From assembly GCA_964453665.1 (NCBI GenBank), contig CAYVQT010000001.1:62001-126000 (forward strand): a stretch of 64,000 bases of DNA, in the 5' to 3' direction. The notes under the pieces were generated by a model. It searched no databases and was not told where the DNA came from. It was given only the letters and a program-made list of their open reading frames with translations. This document shows positions 34,426 to 42,541 of this stretch, piece after piece (within the stretch, counting starts at the first letter, position 1; each line of letters begins with the position of its first letter). Source of the stretch: DAOUTY01 sp964453665 (GTDB taxonomy: Bacteria > Chloroflexota > Dehalococcoidia > SZUA-161). The translations under genes and the position numbers were made by a program.

Positions 34426-36131
34426 TGAAAATCTTGCTCATGGGTAATCCCAATGTGGGCAAGAGCGCCTTCTTCTCCCGCCTCACCGGAACCAAAGTAA
34501 TCGCCTCCAACTATCCCGGCACCACTGTGGGTTTCACCAAGGGCCAGATGAAGCTCGGCGATGAGATAGCCGAGGTCATCGATGTGCCCGGCACCTACAC
34601 CCTGGAGCCTACCTCCAAGGCAGAGGAGGTGGCTTCCCAGATGCTCCTCGAAGGAGACCTGGTAATCGACATCCTCGACGCCACCAACCTGGAGCGCAAT
34701 CTTTACTTAACCCTGGAGCTTCTGGAGAGGGAAACACCCGTCATAGTTGCGCTAAATATATGGGACGATACCAAACACCGCGGTATAAATATCGATACAG
34801 CCAAGCTGGAGGAGCACCTGGGTGTGCCTGTTGCCCCCACGGTGGCAGTAACCGGAGAGGGAATAAAGGAACTGGTAGATCGCATCCCCGAAGCGGTCTC
34901 CCGTAAGATGCCCGAGCGCACCCGAGACGAGCGCTGGGCGGCAGTCGGCAGTATCGTCAACGAGATACAAACAATAACCCACCACCACCATACCTGGCTG
35001 GACCACCTGCAGGACACATCTATCAAACCCATGACCGGACTTCCCATTGCCGCTTTGGTGCTTGCCGCCTCCTTTTTTGTGATTCGCTTCATCGGCGAGA
35101 ATCTGATCGGCTATGTCATGGAGCCTTTGTTCGAGAAGCTCTGGGTCCCGCTCATGATGAGACTGAGCGATCTTTTAGGCTCAGGGGGTTTCTGGCACGA
35201 CGTGCTCATTGGCAAGCTGTTCGACGGGGAGATCGACTCCTTTCAGTCGATGGGAGTTCTGACTACAGGACTCTTCATCCCCCTGGGCGCCGTATTGCCC
35301 TACATCCTCGCCTTCTACCTTATCCTGGGCCTGCTCGAGGACGTGGGCTATCTCCCCCGCCTGGCGGTGCTGCTCGATAACCTCATGCACCGCCTCGGCC
35401 TGCACGGCTACGCAATCATACCTACCATGCTCGGCCTGGGGTGCTCCGTGCCCGCAATCTTGGCCACCCGCATCCTGGAGAGCCGCCGGGAGCGCCTCAT
35501 CGCCGCCACGCTAATCTCCATCGCCATCCCCTGTGCTGCCGCCCAGGCAATGATCTTTGGCCTGGTGGGAGAACATGGAGCACAGTATGTGGTCATGGTC
35601 TACGGCACGCTGTTTATGGTATGGCTCTTCCTGGGCTTCATCCTCAACCGCACCGTCAGTGGATTCAGCCCCGAGATCCTCATCGAGATACCCCCCTACC
35701 GCCTGCCCTCCTGGCGAACGGTGTTGACAAAGCTCTGGATGAGAGCCCATGGCTTTCTTAAAGAGGCCCTGCCCATAATCATGCTTGCGATCCTGGCTGT
35801 TAGCATCCTCTACAGCCTGGGAGTTTTCGACGCTATCGCCGACTTCACCGCCCCCGTGGTGAGCGGGGTTTTCGGGCTGCCGAAAGAGGCCGTGGTTGCC
35901 ATCGTAGTCGGTTTCTTGCGTAAGGACGTTGCCATCGGGCTGCTGGCCCCGCTCTCGCTGACCGCCGGGCAACTGGTCATCGGCTGCGTCGTGCTGACGA
36001 TGTTCTTCCCCTGCATCGCTGCCTTTGTAGTACTAGCCAGGGAACTGGGATTCAAGGGCTTGCTTACAGCTATCGGGGTCATGCTCATTGCCACGTTTGC
36101 CGTAGGGGGACTGCTCAACCTGGTTTTGTAG
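34425..36131 (+). CDS. feoB: Ferrous iron transporter FeoB
   Basis: The protein has 568 residues, shorter than enterobacterial FeoB. The N-terminal G domain has G1 GNPNVGKS (7-14) and G3 DVPGTYTL; the guanine-specificity position reads NIWD (usually NxxD). The membrane part has two gate regions (GLGCSVPAILATRILESRRER and FLRKDVAIGLL). It imports Fe2+ powered or gated by GTP. The GTG start overlaps the feoA stop. The operon order regulator-feoA-feoB points to iron-responsive control by the upstream DtxR protein. Confidence 0.95.
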   Translation: MKILLMGNPNVGKSAFFSRLTGTKVIASNYPGTTVGFTKGQMKLGDEIAEVIDVPGTYTLEPTSKAEEVASQMLLEGDLVIDILDATNLERNLYLTLELLERETPVIVALNIWDDTKHRGINIDTAKLEEHLGVPVAPTVAVTGEGIKELVDRIPEAVSRKMPERTRDERWAAVGSIVNEIQTITHHHHTWLDHLQDTSIKPMTGLPIAALVLAASFFVIRFIGENLIGYVMEPLFEKLWVPLMMRLSDLLGSGGFWHDVLIGKLFDGEIDSFQSMGVLTTGLFIPLGAVLPYILAFYLILGLLEDVGYLPRLAVLLDNLMHRLGLHGYAIIPTMLGLGCSVPAILATRILESRRERLIAATLISIAIPCAAAQAMIFGLVGEHGAQYVVMVYGTLFMVWLFLGFILNRTVSGFSPEILIEIPPYRLPSWRTVLTKLWMRAHGFLKEALPIIMLAILAVSILYSLGVFDAIADFTAPVVSGVFGLPKEAVVAIVVGFLRKDVAIGLLAPLSLTAGQLVIGCVVLTMFFPCIAAFVVLARELGFKGLLTAIGVMLIATFAVGGLLNLVL

Positions 36132-36449
36132 CAGGATTGGGGGCCTGTTTGGTATACCCACGTGGCTTGAGTATAGCACACCGAAACCCACGAATATCGT
36201 CTAACCATCATCCTTCGGCAAGCCTGCCCTGAGTTTATCGAAGGGCTCAGGACAGGCTCTGACCTCTCCCTTAATGGGGAGCAGTATTACAGTCCTCCCT
36301 CCCCTTGCGGGAGGGATTTAAAGGGAGGGGGACTTCGCTGCGCTCGCAATGACAGGTGGCGAAGGGCTCAGAGTGACAGCAGGCACGGTAACCGTGCCCC
36401 TACTAACCATAAACGGACTATAATTGCAGGGGATGGACGTATCAGCGCC
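36132..36449. repeat. Repeat-rich intergenic region
   Basis: There is no gene in 318 bp. An imperfect inverted repeat at 36221-36258 has arms AGCCTGCCCTGAG and CTCAGGACAGGCT with one mismatch. CTTCGCTGCGCTCGCAATGA near 36332 matches the dispersed word near 30727. The right half of the GTAGGGGC palindrome lies at 36382-36403. The convergent ends of feoB and the NYN gene flank the region. Confidence 0.6.
36382..36403. repeat. GTAGGGGC-type palindrome, copy B (left end lost)
   Basis: GGCACGGT and ACCGTGCC pair around one base and are followed by CCTAC. This matches the right end of the family with a different paired core; the left GTAGG is missing. Confidence 0.5.
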
Positions 36450-37049
36450 TCAGGCGCTGCCACCGCTCCTGATTATCGGCGTGCTCAGCCTCTTCACCTT
36501 ACGCCTGGGAGACCGTTTGTGCGACCACAGATCCTTGAAGAAGTTGCGATCCAGCAGGTGTTTATTGTCGGCTACATCCAGTATGTCCCGGGACACATTA
36601 CTTTCGAAATAGGCGACCTCGACATATTTGCCCAGGTTCTTAACCGCTTGCAGAGCGTAGGCGAAGTCCGAATCACCGCTTACCAGCACCGCCACATCGT
36701 AGAGGTCGTCCCAGGCAAAATTAAGCAGGTCCGTGACGATCATAACATCGATACCCTTTTCTACAGTGACACCCTGCGCCAGCTTGGTGCCTCCCAGCCT
36801 CACATCCAGATACGGCGTCTCGCGAAGGGCGCTGAGAAAATCCTGCTGCTCACGATATGCGTCAGGTCGCTGGCTCTGGTCTTGCAGGACATTGTAGTAA
36901 TAGGCCCTAAACAGGCGCCGCGAGCCACAGAGCTTCTTGACAAACTCTGTGAACTTGAGGTCATAGCGATTAAAGTTGGCACGCAGTGCGTGGTACAGAT
37001 TGCTACCATCTATGAATATCGCCACCCTGTCTTCAACTAATCTCTCCAT
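36450..37049 (-). CDS. NYN-domain (LabA/DUF88-type) putative nuclease
   Basis: The protein has 199 residues from the ATG at 37049, chosen because AAGGAGAAGCTG precedes it; the frame extends 20 codons upstream. PIN-like NYN motifs with acidic residues are AIFIDGSNLYHAL, KGIDVMIVTDLL and VLVSGDSDFAYAL. The tail is basic (HKRSPRRKVKR). NYN proteins are metal-dependent RNases of RNA processing. No partner is adjacent, so the target is unknown. Confidence 0.87.
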   Translation of the reverse strand: MERLVEDRVAIFIDGSNLYHALRANFNRYDLKFTEFVKKLCGSRRLFRAYYYNVLQDQSQRPDAYREQQDFLSALRETPYLDVRLGGTKLAQGVTVEKGIDVMIVTDLLNFAWDDLYDVAVLVSGDSDFAYALQAVKNLGKYVEVAYFESNVSRDILDVADNKHLLDRNFFKDLWSHKRSPRRKVKRLSTPIIRSGGSA

Positions 37050-37192
37050 CAGCTTCTCCTTTAAAAAGGCTCTGAGGCGAATAATACGCAGTTCGGGCCA
37101 ACCAGTCAAGTCAAGAGTGAATCCCGTCTAAATCAAATAATCACGCCTCCTCGGCGAGTAACTATTTGTGCCAGCAAATCGGGGGTAGAGTC

Positions 37193-37219
37193 GTAACTTA
37201 ATTGTAACGTCATTGTAAC
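37193..37219. promoter_or_regulatory. Three GTAAC words at exact 11-bp spacing
   Basis: GTAAC occurs at 37193, 37204 and 37215; the last two are extended to ATTGTAAC. One helical turn between direct repeats is typical of sites for OmpR/PhoB-type response regulators. It lies about 170 bp upstream of the two-component cluster. The rest of 37050-37389 is AT-rich with no clear gene. Confidence 0.45.
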
Positions 37220-37318
37220 TTGCTCTTTAGATATTTAATCCGTTCTTCAACTTCACTCGTGTAAACTTAGTTTGATATTCATATGACTGTGCATAGTCCA
37301 CGATTTTCACAGGCGGAG

Positions 37319-37345
37319 CATTGCATTCTGAGCGCTGATGCAATG
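37319..37345. other. Inverted repeat in the kinase leader
   Basis: CATTGCAT (37319-37326) pairs with ATGCAATG (37338-37345) across 11 bases, 45 bp before the kinase start. It could be an operator or a leader hairpin. Confidence 0.45.
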
Positions 37346-37389
37346 AAGTAAATTACCGATTCCGTAATAAATATTTTTTAGAGGGTAAG

Positions 37390-38709
37390 ATGAAGAACCC
37401 CCAGAGAACAAAACGCCAGCTTCCTAAGGAAATGGCAAGTCCGCAGCAGCATGCCTCTTCAGACTTAACGACACGAGTTAAACGCATGCCAGTTAAAGAG
37501 TTCTTAAAAGAAGCCCAAGACGAGGTGGAACGGCAGGTTAGAAAACGAACCTCAGACCTTGCTGTAACCAGTAAAGAATTACAGCATGAGGTCGAAAAAC
37601 TCAGGAAGGTAGAGGAAGCGCTCCGTGATTCAGAGGAGAAATTCAAGTCTTTCGTAGAGGAAATGAACGACGGCTATTGTGTGATTCAGGACTTCACGAT
37701 CGCTTTCGCCAATGCGAGAATTGCCGAGATGTTTGGATACACTAAGGAAGAGGTGATTGGCAAGAGCATCAGGGAACTCTTACCTTCCGAGTTAATCCAT
37801 GAACTGACCGAGGTGCATACAAAGAGACGGCGTGGTGAGGCTGTTCCGCCACAGTATGAAACAGTGCTGACGAGCAAAGATGGCACAGCGCGCCCGGTCG
37901 AATTTGGGGCCAGATTAATAAATTATGAGGGCAACCCTGCTGCTTCTGTGGTTATCAGGGATATTACAGAGCGCAAGAACGCGGAAGCAAAGCTACGGCA
38001 AACCATGCAGGACCTGGCGCGCTCTAATTCTGAATTGGAGCAATTCGCATATGTCGCATCGCATGATCTGCAAGAGCCGCTGCGAATGGTCACGAGTTTC
38101 GTGCAGCTACTGGCACGGCGTCTCGAAGGTAAGCTGGATGCCGAAGCCAGTGAGTATATGGCCTATGTCGTGGATGGTGCCAGCCGGATGCAGATGCTTA
38201 TCAGCGACCTGTTGACTTTTTCACGCGTAGGTACGCGTGGCAATCCATTTGAACTGACCGACTGTAAGGTTGCCCTTGATAGCGCCCTCATTAACCTGCA
38301 GTTGTCCATCGAGGACCAAGATGTGGCGATAACTAACGACCCCCTGCCAACAGTGGTGGCCGACGGTATGCAGCTGGTTCATGTATTCCAAAACCTTATC
38401 AGTAACGCGATTAAGTTCCATGGAGAGGACAGACCTCGTATTCATATCTCAGCAAAGCGGGAGGGGAATGAGTGGGTCTTCTCCGTGCGCGATAACGGGA
38501 TCGGCGTTGATCCTCAATTCCATGAGCGCATTTTTCTTATATTCCAGCGCCTGCACAACAGGGCGGAATACGCCGGTACCGGCATCGGTCTGGCACTGTG
38601 TAAAAGGATCGTGGAACGTCATGGCGGCCGCATCTGGATCCAATCAGAACAGGGAAAAGGTTCAACGTTTAATTTCACTATACCGGTTGAAGGAGGTAAA
38701 GAATCATGA
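37390..38709 (+). CDS. PAS-domain sensor histidine kinase
   Basis: The protein has 439 residues. A coiled-coil N-terminus (about 30-80) is followed by one PAS (about 82-195, ending RDITERK). The HisKA region is of the phytochrome-like kind (FAYVASHDLQEPLRM), and the HATPase has ISNAIKFHG, VRDNGIGVDP and GTGIGLALCKRIVERHGG. No membrane helix is seen, so it is cytoplasmic. GAGGGTAAG precedes the ATG. Its TGA overlaps the next ATG (ATGA), so kinase and lone receiver are translated together and are likely partners. Confidence 0.93.
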   Translation: MKNPQRTKRQLPKEMASPQQHASSDLTTRVKRMPVKEFLKEAQDEVERQVRKRTSDLAVTSKELQHEVEKLRKVEEALRDSEEKFKSFVEEMNDGYCVIQDFTIAFANARIAEMFGYTKEEVIGKSIRELLPSELIHELTEVHTKRRRGEAVPPQYETVLTSKDGTARPVEFGARLINYEGNPAASVVIRDITERKNAEAKLRQTMQDLARSNSELEQFAYVASHDLQEPLRMVTSFVQLLARRLEGKLDAEASEYMAYVVDGASRMQMLISDLLTFSRVGTRGNPFELTDCKVALDSALINLQLSIEDQDVAITNDPLPTVVADGMQLVHVFQNLISNAIKFHGEDRPRIHISAKREGNEWVFSVRDNGIGVDPQFHERIFLIFQRLHNRAEYAGTGIGLALCKRIVERHGGRIWIQSEQGKGSTFNFTIPVEGGKES

Positions 38710-39149
38710 CTACATCATTGATAGGTAGGCCGATCGAGATCCTGCTGGTGGAAGACAACCCCGGTGACGTGCGTCTGACGAGGGAAGCCCTCAAGGAAGA
38801 TAAGGTGCGCAACAACCTGCATGTAGTTGAAGATGGTCTGGCTGCATTAGACTGGCTGCGCAGAGAAGGCAAATACGACAGCGCACCCCGTCCCGACATC
38901 ATTCTGCTGGATCTGAATCTGCCGAAGAAAGACGGGCGTGAGGTGCTTTCGGAAATCAAGACAGATAACGATTTAAAACGCATCCCTGTAGTAGTTCTGA
39001 CCACATCCAAAGATGAAGAGGATGTCCTCCGAGCATACAACTTCAACGCAAACTGTTACATTACCAAGCCAGTCGACCTGGAGCAATTTATCAGGGTGGT
39101 GAAGGCCATCGAGCAATTCTGGCTGACTATCGTGAAATTACCTGAATAA
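38706..39149 (+). CDS. Single-domain response regulator (Rcp1-like)
   Basis: The protein has 147 residues, a receiver domain only. The acidic pair is in ILLVEDNPGD, the phospho-Asp is in IILLDLNLPKKDG, and the conserved Thr/Ser and Lys are in VVVLTTSKDE and YITKPVD. It has no output domain, like Rcp1-type partners of phytochrome-like kinases. Its start overlaps the kinase stop. Signal transfer to another protein, possibly the next kinase, is likely. Confidence 0.94.
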   Translation: MTTSLIGRPIEILLVEDNPGDVRLTREALKEDKVRNNLHVVEDGLAALDWLRREGKYDSAPRPDIILLDLNLPKKDGREVLSEIKTDNDLKRIPVVVLTTSKDEEDVLRAYNFNANCYITKPVDLEQFIRVVKAIEQFWLTIVKLPE

Positions 39150-39197
39150 AGAACCATAGGAAATCGTGAACCGTACAATATCTTGCTAAGAATTACG

Positions 39198-40679
39198 ATG
39201 GCAAACGAGAGTGAAATGACTACATCGGGAATAGATAGTAAATGCATCAGGGTGCTCCTGATCGAGGATAACCCCGGGGATACCCGACTGATCAAGGAGA
39301 TGTTTACAGTTGTTGGAAGCGGTTCGTTTCAGCTGGAGTGTGCCGATCGACTCTCTACAGGACTTGAGCGTCTTGCCAAGGGAGGGATCGACCTGGTACT
39401 GCTGGACCTGTCACTGCCGGACAGCCAGGGGCTTGATACTTATGTGCGAACGCATGAGCAGGCACCTGACGCACCAATCGTGCTGCTTACCTGTCTTGAC
39501 GATGCGGCTCTGGGAGTCAGAGCATTGCGAGAGGGCGCGCAGGATTACATAGTCAAGTGGCAGCTTAATAGCGACATGCTGGTGCGCCTTACGCGATATG
39601 CTGTTGAGCGACACAGGCTACAGAGAGAATTACAACAGGCACGGGAGCAGCAAGAGCAGGAACAGCTACGTAATATAATAAACACCACTACTGATGCCAT
39701 GGTCATAGTGGACAGTGCCGACATTGTGCGTTTTGTCAACCGGGCTGCGGAAGCACTTCTCGGTCACAAGACGGAAGAACTTGTCGGTGAAACCTTTGGC
39801 TTCCCCATCGAGGCAGGCGAAACGACAGAGCTTGACATCAAGCGCAGAGACGGAGAAGCAGCCATAGCCGAAATGCGCACGGTGGAAATAGAGTGGGGGG
39901 GGCAAGCTGCGCACCTCGCATCGTTACGTGACATTACCGAGCGAAAACAGTTGGAAGAAAAAAGACTTATGATGGAGCAGCAGCTCCAACTCGCTGGCAG
40001 GTTAGCCGTAGTCGGTGAAATGGCAGCAGGCATTGCCCACGAGCTAAACAACCCATTGACCGCAATCCAGATGTACGCCCAAATCCTCAACGGCCATGAG
40101 GACCTCGATAAAACTATACGCAGCGATGTCGGGACTATTCTCCACGAAGCGCAGCGGGCAACAAAAATCACAAGCAACTTGCTTTCCTTCGCGCGTATGT
40201 ACAGTCCCGAAAAGCAGCTCATCGCTACTAACGAAGTAGTAGTTAGCATTCTGGAGCTTCACACCTATCGAATGAGAGTCAACAATATAGATATTATTAT
40301 AGAACTTGATCCCAATCTCCCGTCTACGATGGCTGATTTCCACCAGATACAGCAGGTCTTCGCGAATATAATTACCAATGCAGAGCAGGCTATGACAGAG
40401 ACCAACCATGGAGGCAAGCTTACAATCAGGACACAGCAGACCGACGACCTGATCCAGATATCCTTTGTTGACACCGGGCCAGGCATTCCAGATGAGAACC
40501 TTAAACGGATATTCGACCCATTTTTCACTACAAAGGAAGTAGGGAAAGGGACTGGTCTGGGCCTCAGCATCTGTTATGGTATCATTGAAGACCACCAGGG
40601 TCACATATACGCCAGGAACAACCCCGATGTGGGAGCGACCTTTGTGGTAGAGTTACCCATTGTCTCAGAGAACCTGTAA
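39198..40679 (+). CDS. Hybrid receiver-PAS-histidine kinase
   Basis: The protein has 493 residues from the ATG at 39198; a TTG 15 bases upstream is also in frame and the ribosome site is weak. The receiver comes first (VLLIEDNPGDTRL, LVLLDLSLPDSQG), then a PAS (about 165-250), then HisKA with AHELNNPLTAIQMYAQ and a HATPase with GKGTGLGLSICYGII. The kinase half is a paralogue of the gene at 1-1431. An N-terminal receiver suggests it takes phosphate from another kinase and senses a PAS ligand before signalling on. It is the last gene of the cluster. Confidence 0.92.
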   Translation: MANESEMTTSGIDSKCIRVLLIEDNPGDTRLIKEMFTVVGSGSFQLECADRLSTGLERLAKGGIDLVLLDLSLPDSQGLDTYVRTHEQAPDAPIVLLTCLDDAALGVRALREGAQDYIVKWQLNSDMLVRLTRYAVERHRLQRELQQAREQQEQEQLRNIINTTTDAMVIVDSADIVRFVNRAAEALLGHKTEELVGETFGFPIEAGETTELDIKRRDGEAAIAEMRTVEIEWGGQAAHLASLRDITERKQLEEKRLMMEQQLQLAGRLAVVGEMAAGIAHELNNPLTAIQMYAQILNGHEDLDKTIRSDVGTILHEAQRATKITSNLLSFARMYSPEKQLIATNEVVVSILELHTYRMRVNNIDIIIELDPNLPSTMADFHQIQQVFANIITNAEQAMTETNHGGKLTIRTQQTDDLIQISFVDTGPGIPDENLKRIFDPFFTTKEVGKGTGLGLSICYGIIEDHQGHIYARNNPDVGATFVVELPIVSENL

Positions 40680-40772
40680 ATCGATTTCAGCTTTACCGTT
40701 CCCGTTAGAGCCGTCCCGGTGAACCGGCATCTGTATATGAAAGCGGCGTAGATTTAGCTAACGCAGTTGCTC

Positions 40773-42005
40773 TTACTCCCTTACCAGCAAGACGAACCCC
40801 AGTGCCGCCGCTCCCGCCATCCCGGCCCCGAAGAAGAAGGGCGCCTCCGGCCCGATCAAATGCCACAGCCATCCGGCAATCAGGCTCGCCGGCAACAGCG
40901 AGAGCCCCACGGCTGTGTGGTAGAGCCCGTAGGCGGTGCCACGCCTCTCTTGCGGCACAAGGTCAGCGACAAAAGCCCGTGATACTCCCTCGGCTACGCC
41001 GTAGTAGAGCCCGTAGAGCCCGAACAGCAGCCATACATGCCACGCCGTCGACGCCACAGCAAGCCCCAGGTAAGCCAGCGCGTAAATCGTCCAGCCAGCT
41101 ATGATAATTCCCTTCCTCCCCAGCCTGTCCGAGACAAGCCCGGCAGGCAATGAGGCCAAAGCATACACCAGGTTAAAGGCAACGAAAAGCAGAAGTACCT
41201 GAGAAACCGAAAAACCCAGGTTCTGAGCGCGCAGGATAAGGAAGGCATCGCTGGAGTTCCCGAGGGTGAATACAATCACTACCACCAGAAAAAGCTTGAA
41301 GCGTAAATCAAACCCTTTTCTGGCATGAACACCTTCCGCTGGCGGCCCGCTAACCGGGTCACCGGGACTTCCGGGACCAGCCCCTCCTCCCCTCTCCCGG
41401 ACGAAAAACAGGAGAACGAGTACAGCAAGCACCGCGGGAACTACCCCAACGAGCACAACTGTCTGGAAGGCATCACGGGTGAGCTCAAGCCCGCCTTTCT
41501 GTACTACATAGACGACCAGAGCCGCTATTGATAGCCCCAGGACAGCGCCCAGAGTATCCATGCCCCTGTGGAAGCCGAAGCTCTTGCCCATCCCCTCGGG
41601 ATGGGCAGAATCGGCAATCAGGGCATCGCGGGGCGAGGTCCTAATCCCCTTCCCCACCCTGTCAACGAAGCGCACCCCTGCCGCTGCACCCCAGGTTGTG
41701 GTGAAGTGCAGGAAGGGCTTGGCTAAAGTGGAGATGCTGTAGCCGAAAACGGTCAGGCCTTTTCTGCGGCCGAGGCGGTCGCTAAGCCAGCCGCTGAATA
41801 CCTTGAGCAGGCTCGCAGTGCCTTCCGCAATCCCTTCTATAAGACCAATTACGGGCGTCCCTACCCGGAGCACGTTTAACAGAAACAGGGGCAGGAGAGT
41901 GAAGATCATCTCGCTGGAGACATCGGTTAGAAAGCTGACCACGCCCAGGAAGAAGACGTTACGACTTAACCCGAACAACCCTTTCCTGTCGTCCCGTTCC
42001 ATCAT
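40773..42005 (-). CDS. Major facilitator superfamily transporter
   Basis: The protein has 410 residues and about 12 hydrophobic helices. MFS loop motifs are visible (GWLSDRLGRRKGL near 75 and GLVSDRLGRKG in the second half). The ATG comes right after the padR stop (TAG-ATG), so it is translationally coupled to PadR. A regulator-exporter pair of this kind often handles a toxic or aromatic compound. The substrate is unknown. Confidence 0.9.
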   Translation of the reverse strand: MMERDDRKGLFGLSRNVFFLGVVSFLTDVSSEMIFTLLPLFLLNVLRVGTPVIGLIEGIAEGTASLLKVFSGWLSDRLGRRKGLTVFGYSISTLAKPFLHFTTTWGAAAGVRFVDRVGKGIRTSPRDALIADSAHPEGMGKSFGFHRGMDTLGAVLGLSIAALVVYVVQKGGLELTRDAFQTVVLVGVVPAVLAVLVLLFFVRERGGGAGPGSPGDPVSGPPAEGVHARKGFDLRFKLFLVVVIVFTLGNSSDAFLILRAQNLGFSVSQVLLLFVAFNLVYALASLPAGLVSDRLGRKGIIIAGWTIYALAYLGLAVASTAWHVWLLFGLYGLYYGVAEGVSRAFVADLVPQERRGTAYGLYHTAVGLSLLPASLIAGWLWHLIGPEAPFFFGAGMAGAAALGFVLLVRE

Positions 42006-42317
42006 CTACCGTTCCCGCAGCACTTCGTCCACCAGTTCGGCTATCTTCTTCCTCGCCACGTCCAGCACTACTATCCCCTGCTCCGTGATGGTGTAGTACT
42101 TACGCACCTTGCCACCGACTACCCTCTTCCGAACGGAGAGGTAGCCCTCTGCTTCAAGGCGATGAAGGGTCGGGTATAGCGTCCCCGGGCTCAACCGATA
42201 GCCATGCCGCCCCAGTTCCTCAAGCATCTCGACCCCGTATATCGGGCCCCTTGAAGCATGATAGAGTATGTGCGTTTTCACGAAACCCAGAAAGAAGTCC
42301 TTAAACACACCAATCAC
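42006..42317 (-). CDS. PadR-family transcription regulator
   Basis: The protein has 103 residues with a winged helix typical of PadR: ILYHASRGPIYGVEMLEEL, the recognition segment YRLSPGTLYPTLHRLEAEGYL and a wing with KVRKYYTIT, followed by one C-terminal helix. The start is GTG. Direct repeats upstream probably form its operator. It likely represses itself and the MFS gene it overlaps. Confidence 0.9.
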   Translation of the reverse strand: MIGVFKDFFLGFVKTHILYHASRGPIYGVEMLEELGRHGYRLSPGTLYPTLHRLEAEGYLSVRKRVVGGKVRKYYTITEQGIVVLDVARKKIAELVDEVLRER

Positions 42318-42333
42318 CTGGTTATTAATATCA

Positions 42334-42358
42334 CATAACGATATCGCATAACGATATC
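42334..42358. promoter_or_regulatory. Candidate PadR operator (tandem repeat)
   Basis: CATAACGATATC occurs twice (42334-42345 and 42347-42358) with a 13-bp period. Across the pair, ATATCG and CGATAT also form an inverted repeat around five bases. It lies 17-41 bp upstream of the padR start. Confidence 0.55.
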
Positions 42359-42414
42359 ATTTCCTGTCATGTATGTCAATGACGCAGCGGCGCGACTCCC
42401 GTCGCGACCAGAAA

Positions 42415-42500
42415 ATCGCTGCCACAGGCGTTTCGCCCTGAGGCTCTCTACGAGCCTGAGCCTCAGAGCCGAGGGCAAACCCGAAGGGAGTGGCAGCGAT
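42415..42500. repeat. Nested inverted-repeat element upstream of mnmE
   Basis: Outer perfect 11-bp arms ATCGCTGCCAC (42415-42425) and GTGGCAGCGAT (42490-42500) enclose inner perfect 9-bp arms CTGAGGCTC (42438-42446) and GAGCCTCAG (42458-42466). The ~86-bp element may be a small mobile repeat or a large leader hairpin. Confidence 0.55.
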
Positions 42501-42541
42501 ACAATGAGGCTGGCCTTTTTCTTGATGAGCATCGATGAAAG

